A stretch of DNA of 10,002 nt. Origin: Candidatus Uhrbacteria bacterium (GTDB lineage Bacteria; Patescibacteriota; Patescibacteriia; 2-12-FULL-60-25). Location: the NCBI GenBank assembly GCA_903828685.1, contig CAIKNB010000167.1, positions 1 to 10,002 of the forward strand, read 5' to 3'. Below the pieces are notes generated by a model. The model did not search any database and was not told the DNA's origin. It worked only from the letters and a program-made list of their open reading frames with translations. Position 1 is the stretch's first letter; every line of letters begins with the position of its first letter. The position numbers and the translations under genes were made by a program. Of the stretch, positions 7,529 through 10,002 are shown piece after piece.

Positions 7529-8281
7529 TTATTTGGGATTGGGCGCCACAGCGAGTTCATCCACCGGCTCCACGGTCACTTGCAGCATGCCGGCGGCGAG
7601 CGGCGAAAGTTTTTTGAACGCCACGGCATCCAGGTCGATGACGCGCGTGGGGAAAAGTTTTCGGTCCGGTCCGTAATCGTTGACTTTGACCACCACGGAT
7701 TTTCTCGGATTGCTTTGGAGCGAGACTTTGAGCTTGGTGCCGGCCGGAAAATCCGGCGACGCCGCGCACAAGCACTTCTTGTGGCGGTACCAGCTGGCTA
7801 CGCCCTCGCGCATGCCGCGTGGCACGATCAGCACGTGAGCTTGGACCTCGGGACCGACCTGCGCCGTGAGATAACCATTCTTAAGCGTCGGAAGTGGCCG
7901 TTGCCAATTGCTGAACGGAGCTTTGACCTCCAACGCCAGATCATGGAAGGCGTCTGTGCTGGTCACGCCGCCGAAATCGGATTTGACGCCCAGCTCCACG
8001 CCGTTGGCGGACAAAGCGTATGAAGTCGACCATGTGATACTGATTTCGGACGATGTCGAAACTGAAATAATAATGTCGGTCGGCTTCAACAAATCCCCGG
8101 CTTGCCAGCTCAAATACGCCTGACCATCCAAGATATCTAGTTTGACCGCATGGCCCATGAATCCCTGATCCAGATGCAAAACTTGAGAAGACTCGTCTGC
8201 GGCCCACACGCCTCTTGCTATAGCAAAAAAAGCAAGGATCGCCATCCCGGTTAAACATGCGATTTTATGCAGCCTCAACAT
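7529..8281 (-). CDS. Secreted RlpA-like double-psi beta-barrel protein
   Basis: Exported 250-aa protein, first gene of the ftsEX operon. Residues 1-28 are a signal peptide (MLRLHK, hydrophobic stretch, GVWAA). Residues about 30-155 are beta-rich without a family I recognise. Residues 159-240 form an RlpA-like barrel: GVASWY at 160-165, AASPDFPAGTKLKV at 173-186, VNDYGP at 200-205 and RVIDLD at 213-218. RlpA proteins are septal and can be lytic transglycosylases on denuded glycans. Here the barrel lacks the SGE and TAAH segments that carry the catalytic Glu and His of active RlpA; only the Asp of the NDxGP motif remains, and two Cys (170, 172) sit in the shortened loop. It may therefore bind rather than cut peptidoglycan. 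ATG 8281 is chosen for the positive n-region; ATG 8245 is possible. No good Shine-Dalgarno is seen. Confidence 0.88.
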   Translation of the reverse strand: MLRLHKIACLTGMAILAFFAIARGVWAADESSQVLHLDQGFMGHAVKLDILDGQAYLSWQAGDLLKPTDIIISVSTSSEISITWSTSYALSANGVELGVKSDFGGVTSTDAFHDLALEVKAPFSNWQRPLPTLKNGYLTAQVGPEVQAHVLIVPRGMREGVASWYRHKKCLCAASPDFPAGTKLKVSLQSNPRKSVVVKVNDYGPDRKLFPTRVIDLDAVAFKKLSPLAAGMLQVTVEPVDELAVAPNPK

Positions 8282-8342
8282 CCTGTTCGATATTAGCAGA
8301 TGCGCAATGGTTACTCTAGTCTATTTTTCAAGTCCCCTATCG

Positions 8343-8370
8343 ATATTACTGAGATTTGACCAATCCGCAA
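8343..8370 (-). promoter_or_regulatory. Promoter candidate for the RlpA-ftsEX operon
   Basis: On the minus strand TTGCGG (8365-8370) and TAATAT (8343-8348) are 16 bases apart, giving a leader of about 55 bases. A competing candidate is the extended -10 TGCTAATAT at 8290-8298, 8 bases before the ATG, which would give an almost leaderless mRNA. Only one, or neither, may be used. Confidence 0.35.
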
Positions 8371-8398
8371 TTTACTGCGAACATATGAAAAATATTAA
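8371..8398 (+). promoter_or_regulatory. Promoter candidate for the 222-aa gene
   Basis: TTTACT (8371-8376) and TATTAA (8393-8398) are 16 bases apart, with 4 of 6 matches each. The start site would fall near 8405, leaving almost no leader before ATG 8410, which also lacks a Shine-Dalgarno. The -10 lies in the loop of the inverted repeat at 8382-8412. Confidence 0.3.
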
Positions 8399-8412
8399 CC
8401 CAATTTCATATG
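8382..8412. repeat. 9-bp perfect inverted repeat over the start codon of the 222-aa gene
   Basis: CATATGAAA (8382-8390) and TTTCATATG (8404-8412) are exact reverse complements with a 13-base A/T-rich spacer. The right arm contains the ATG start codon at its end. It could be an operator for a dimeric regulator, or an mRNA hairpin covering the start if transcription begins upstream of 8382. Confidence 0.6.
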
Positions 8413-9078
8413 CCAGAACCAAAATTCCCAGGTGCACGAATTGAAGCCTTTAAGCCGGTAGATGTGTCTAAGTACGGGAAAAAAGAAATCGAAAAGAGCA
8501 AGTCGCACGAGATCAAAGCCAGCCACATAAAAATCGCACTGGACAAGGCCAACGAAGAAAGATTCCCGAATGCGGGCTCATATGGCGAACAACGGACGGT
8601 TTACATCGGCGGAGATGTGGAAAACGTGGAGACCGGGGTCAAGGAGCACTATGATGTCAGCCACGTGGAATTGCCCAATGGTTCAATCAAGGAAAGAATG
8701 GTGAAATCGGTTTTCACCTATCCTGACGGCAGGTCGGAAACAGAGGTATTGGAGCGTGAATTCGATGCGCAAGGGCGCGTAGTCAAGGAAACGGATACGG
8801 TGGACGGCAAAGTCATGGAAGAAAGAACGTTCAAATATGACGGCAACTTGGTCTCGGAATTCACGGATAAACGCTTTAACGATAAAGGCGAGGCTATCTG
8901 GGGCAACCAGAAAACGATCGAGGAAAAGAACATCAAGAATACCTACATCGAACTGGGCAGAGAGCCTAGCGTCCACTATGAAGAACGCCGTTCATCCACC
9001 CATGACGCCCGGCCATGGTCGCCGTTGTCCATGAAACGCAGCACCCTGGAGAATTCGAGCGGTCGTATGATCGATTAA
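8410..9078 (+). CDS. Unknown 222-aa cytoplasmic protein with YD-like repeat stretches
   Basis: I do not recognise a named family. The protein has no signal peptide or membrane segment. The N-terminal third is Lys/Glu-rich and likely helical (about 20-52). The middle is a run of beta-hairpin-like units around Asp-Gly turns: VELPNGSIKERMV at 86-98, TYPDGRSETEVLE at 103-115, EFDAQGRVVKETDTVDGKV at 117-135 and KYDGNLVSEFTDKRFNDKG at 142-160. These resemble YD/Rhs-type repeats but are too few and divergent to assign. The C-terminal 40 residues are polar and probably disordered. It stands alone between a divergent operon and its own terminator. The start lacks a Shine-Dalgarno; ATG 8410 is the first ATG in frame, and an inverted repeat covers it. 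Coding status is supported by length, the paired terminator and its protein-like composition. Confidence 0.75.
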   Translation: MPEPKFPGARIEAFKPVDVSKYGKKEIEKSKSHEIKASHIKIALDKANEERFPNAGSYGEQRTVYIGGDVENVETGVKEHYDVSHVELPNGSIKERMVKSVFTYPDGRSETEVLEREFDAQGRVVKETDTVDGKVMEERTFKYDGNLVSEFTDKRFNDKGEAIWGNQKTIEEKNIKNTYIELGREPSVHYEERRSSTHDARPWSPLSMKRSTLENSSGRMID

Positions 9079-9108
9079 AGGTCGTTGCTTAAAAATCAAT
9101 ATTACAAT

Positions 9109-9137
9109 ACATCCCGGCGTCTAACCGGGATGTTTTT
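9109..9137 (+). terminator. Rho-independent terminator of the 222-aa gene
   Basis: A perfect 9-bp stem, ACATCCCGG (9109-9117) with CCGGGATGT (9125-9133), 7-base loop, followed by TTTT. It lies 30 bases after the stop codon at 9078. Confidence 0.92.
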
Positions 9138-9169
9138 CTGGAGCCAGCTTCAGCTTGCGACCTGACGAT
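9134..9169 (-). pseudogene. Collapsed tRNA-Thr relic (both ends kept, middle lost)
   Basis: The 16 bases at 9134-9149 (TTTTCTGGAGCCAGCT) exactly repeat 9252-9267, which is the acceptor 3' strand, discriminator, CCA and first four trailing bases of the intact tRNA. Twelve bases further, CTGACGAT (9162-9169) repeats 9334-9341, the bases just outside the tRNA 5' end. The bases between include AGCTTGC, one mismatch from the AGCTGGC of the tRNA 5' acceptor strand. So a whole tRNA unit seems to have been duplicated and then lost about 54 internal bases. The flanking T run also serves the upstream terminator. An integrase attachment-site remnant is the alternative. Confidence 0.55.
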
Positions 9170-9209
9170 TTCTACAAATCAGCCCTATCGGCACGATTCG
9201 TAGAAATCG
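9166..9209 (-). repeat. 16-bp stem-loop downstream of the tRNA, stronger as minus-strand RNA
   Basis: CGATTTCTAC (9166-9175) and GTAGAAATCG (9200-9209) are perfect reverse complements. Read as minus-strand RNA, the stem extends to 16 pairs (arms 9194-9209 and 9166-9181) using two G-U pairs, with a 12-base loop. On the plus strand those two positions are A-C mismatches, so the fold favours minus-strand RNA. It is not followed by a T run. Function unknown. Confidence 0.6.
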
Positions 9210-9222
9210 GAAAAATTGCGCT

Positions 9223-9256
9223 AAAGAAAATGACCATGTGTTGCATGATCATTTTC
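9223..9256 (-). terminator. Stem-loop and T tract directly after tRNA-Thr, probable terminator
   Basis: Arms 9244-9256 and 9226-9238 form 13 pairs in minus-strand RNA (one of them U-G) with a 5-base loop CAACA. The stem starts at the base after the tRNA CCA, and the 3' side ends in TTTTCTTT. It probably terminates the tRNA transcript and may set the 3' processing point. Confidence 0.65.
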
Positions 9257-9331
9257 TGGAGCCAGCTCCGGGATTTGAACCCGGGACCTCTGCTTTACGA
9301 AAGCATTGCTCTACCGCTGAGCTAAGCTGGC
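9257..9331 (-). tRNA. tRNA-Thr, anticodon CGU, CCA encoded
   Basis: A complete 75-base cloverleaf including CCA: acceptor GCCAGCT/AGCTGGC (7 pairs) with discriminator T and encoded CCA at 9257-9259; D arm GCTC-AGCGGTA-GAGC; anticodon loop TTCGTAA with CGT at 9299-9297; five-base variable region; T arm CCGGG-TTCAAAT-CCCGG. It reads ACG codons. The anticodon stem has four pairs plus a top A-G mismatch. Antisense translation of this region gives the well-known spurious PGFEPGTSALRKHCSTAELS peptide. Confidence 0.96.
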
Positions 9332-9348
9332 ATCTGACGATGGGCAAT

Positions 9349-9377
9349 AAACTAACAGACAAAACGCAATTTGGCAA
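9349..9377 (-). promoter_or_regulatory. Promoter candidate for tRNA-Thr
   Basis: On the minus strand TTGCCA (9372-9377, 5 of 6 to consensus) and TAGTTT (9349-9354, 3 of 6) are 17 bases apart. Transcription would start about 10 bases before the mature tRNA 5' end at 9331. Confidence 0.45.
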
Positions 9378-9411
9378 GGAAAGGATGGGCGGTTTTGCCG
9401 CCTTCGTGCAT

Positions 9412-9440
9412 TTGACTCGATTTCTGTCGCGTGTCACTAT
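9412..9440 (+). promoter_or_regulatory. Promoter candidate for the small gene pair at 9472 and 9787
   Basis: TTGACT (9412-9417, 5 of 6) and CACTAT (9435-9440, 3 of 6) are 17 bases apart. The leader would be about 25 bases and include the Shine-Dalgarno at 9462. A 5-bp GC hairpin (9388-9402) lies just upstream. Confidence 0.4.
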
Positions 9441-9471
9441 TTTCGCGGTTCTTTCCAGACTGGAGGTTTCC

Positions 9472-9777
9472 ATGGGTATTCTGTCTGCCATGACCCTGAC
9501 CGAAGAAGAAATCACAGACGGGTGGCGCATCGAGACCATCAACGGCTGCGAAGTGAAGATTCTTCACAATGAATCTTTGAAGAGCTTCATGACGGATACT
9601 ACGACATTCGTCGATCCCTTTCGCCGCAGTCGTCGGAATCTTGCGCTGGCCACAGCAGCCATCTTTCTCGCATTTTTCATCCTTGCGATGCTTTGTGCCA
9701 TATTTCTTTCCATGAAGCAACGAGGAATGAGCTCTCACAGCAACATCCTCGACGATCATCCGCAACTCGACGCCTAG
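9472..9777 (+). CDS. Small single-span membrane protein, unknown function (101 aa)
   Basis: The family is not recognised. Residues 1-50 are polar and slightly acidic (TEEEITDGWRIETINGCEVK), residues 51-55 are basic (RRSRR), and one strongly hydrophobic segment spans about 57-80 (ALATAAIFLAFFILAMLCAI). A short polar tail follows. By the positive-inside rule the Arg cluster puts the N-terminal part in the cytoplasm. The start at 9472 is decided by GGAGG at 9462-9466, 5 bases before ATG; the same frame stays open to 9238, but that part is antisense to the tRNA. The stop TAG overlaps the Shine-Dalgarno of the next gene, so the two form an operon and their products may work together. Confidence 0.75.
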   Translation: MGILSAMTLTEEEITDGWRIETINGCEVKILHNESLKSFMTDTTTFVDPFRRSRRNLALATAAIFLAFFILAMLCAIFLSMKQRGMSSHSNILDDHPQLDA

Positions 9778-9786
9778 GAGACGTAT

Positions 9787-9981
9787 ATGGTGGAGAAGAA
9801 AAAGACTGATGACGACCATGAGCCGATAGGTCATCGCCCATTCGCGGCAACCACATTGTCCGACGAAGATTATGAAGCGGAGCAGGAACTCTTGCGAACC
9901 GGCGTTTCCAAGCCAGGCTCAATCGATGATTTTTGTTGGACCAACGATCCGCTCGGTAAACCCCGTAAGATGCCGGAGTAA
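9787..9981 (+). CDS. Small acidic protein, unknown function (64 aa)
   Basis: The family is not recognised. It is a 64-aa hydrophilic protein with a Lys/Asp-rich start (MVEKKKTDDD), an acidic helix-like stretch (LSDEDYEAEQELLRTG, 24-39) and a Pro/Gly-rich end with one Cys (Cys50). No signal peptide or membrane segment is seen. Coding is supported by AGGAG at 9776-9780, 6 bases before the ATG, by the 9-base gap to the upstream gene, and by a stem-loop at the stop codon. It is probably a soluble partner of the membrane protein encoded just before it; that is inference from position only. Confidence 0.68.
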   Translation: MVEKKKTDDDHEPIGHRPFAATTLSDEDYEAEQELLRTGVSKPGSIDDFCWTNDPLGKPRKMPE

Positions 9982-9992
9982 TTGCTCCGGCA
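9971..9992 (+). terminator. Stem-loop spanning the stop codon of the 64-aa gene, possible terminator
   Basis: TGCCGGAG (9971-9978) and CTCCGGCA (9985-9992) form a perfect 8-bp GC-rich stem with a 6-base loop containing the TAA stop. No T run follows in the remaining 10 bases, so it is not a typical Rho-independent terminator; it may protect the mRNA 3' end. Confidence 0.35.
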
Positions 9993-10002
9993 CCCAAGCA
10001 TC

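Noticed and set aside
8287..8348. Direct repeat TCGATATTA at 8287-8295 and 8340-8348
   Set aside because: Nine A/T-rich bases repeated twice can occur by chance; both contain a -10-like TAATAT on the minus strand, but no further shared sequence supports a regulatory pair.
8356..8390. TTGACC at 8356-8361 as -35 of the 222-aa gene
   Set aside because: No acceptable -10 lies 16-18 bases downstream; the TTTACT/TATTAA pair is a better, though weak, candidate.
9134..9267. Attachment sites (attL/attR) of a small integrated element
   Set aside because: The space between the 16-base repeats is only 102 bases with no gene, and the extra 8-base match outside the tRNA 5' end is better explained by tandem duplication and deletion. 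Not fully excluded.
9238..9471. Long N-terminal extension of the 101-aa gene giving a 179-aa reading frame
   Set aside because: This part translates the antisense of tRNA-Thr (PGFEPGTSALRKHCSTAEL is the familiar artefact), while ATG 9472 has a well-placed GGAGG.
1..10002. Genetic code 25 (UGA as glycine), found in some CPR lineages
   Set aside because: Several genes end naturally at TGA (1858-1860, 3152-3154, 4560-4562, 4564-4566) at family-typical lengths.

Overview
The window is about 52% G+C and densely coded on both strands. It looks like a chromosomal segment of a Candidate Phyla Radiation (Patescibacteria, Parcubacteria-like) bacterium. This is inferred from the gene set: ftsE-ftsX next to a short RlpA-like secreted protein, a tiny Cys-rich protein with CxxC motifs, and a ferric-reductase-like flavocytochrome. 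UGA is used as a stop by at least four genes (ends at 1860, 3152, 4562 and 4564), so UGA is not reassigned to glycine here. There is no sign of phage, IS element or CRISPR.

Layout. Positions 3-521 hold the 3' part of an unrecognised gene. It is followed on the same strand by a membrane ferric-reductase-like flavocytochrome (529-1860). A GT4 glycosyltransferase (1850-3049, minus) converges on it with an 11-base tail overlap. Upstream of the glycosyltransferase, a bidirectional hairpin terminator (3107-3139) ends a 52-aa protein with 11 cysteines (3152-3310, minus). A divergent gene (3477-4562, plus) encodes a class-2-like dihydroorotate dehydrogenase (pyrimidine synthesis) that carries Cys in place of the usual catalytic Ser.

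From 8281 down to 4564 the minus strand carries a tight five-gene operon: RlpA-like secreted double-psi beta-barrel protein, FtsE, FtsX, a secreted protein with two fibronectin-III-like repeats, and an HD-domain phosphohydrolase. Gaps are 4, 15, 1 and -1 bases. FtsEX is known to relay cell-division signals across the membrane to peptidoglycan-remodelling proteins, so the two exported neighbours are natural candidates for its external partners. This is the best candidate for an interesting functional module here.

The right end (8410-10002) is less familiar. It holds a 222-aa protein of unknown function with YD-like beta-hairpin stretches and an inverted repeat over its start codon; its terminator; a tRNA-Thr(CGU) on the minus strand with two strong stem-loops behind it; what looks like a collapsed second tRNA copy; and two small, strongly SD-led genes on the plus strand (a single-span membrane protein and an acidic 64-aa protein).

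Initiation signals fall into two groups. The small genes at 3310, 9472 and 9787 have strong Shine-Dalgarno sequences. The DHODH, RlpA-like and YD-like genes have none and have promoter-like elements very close to the start codon.
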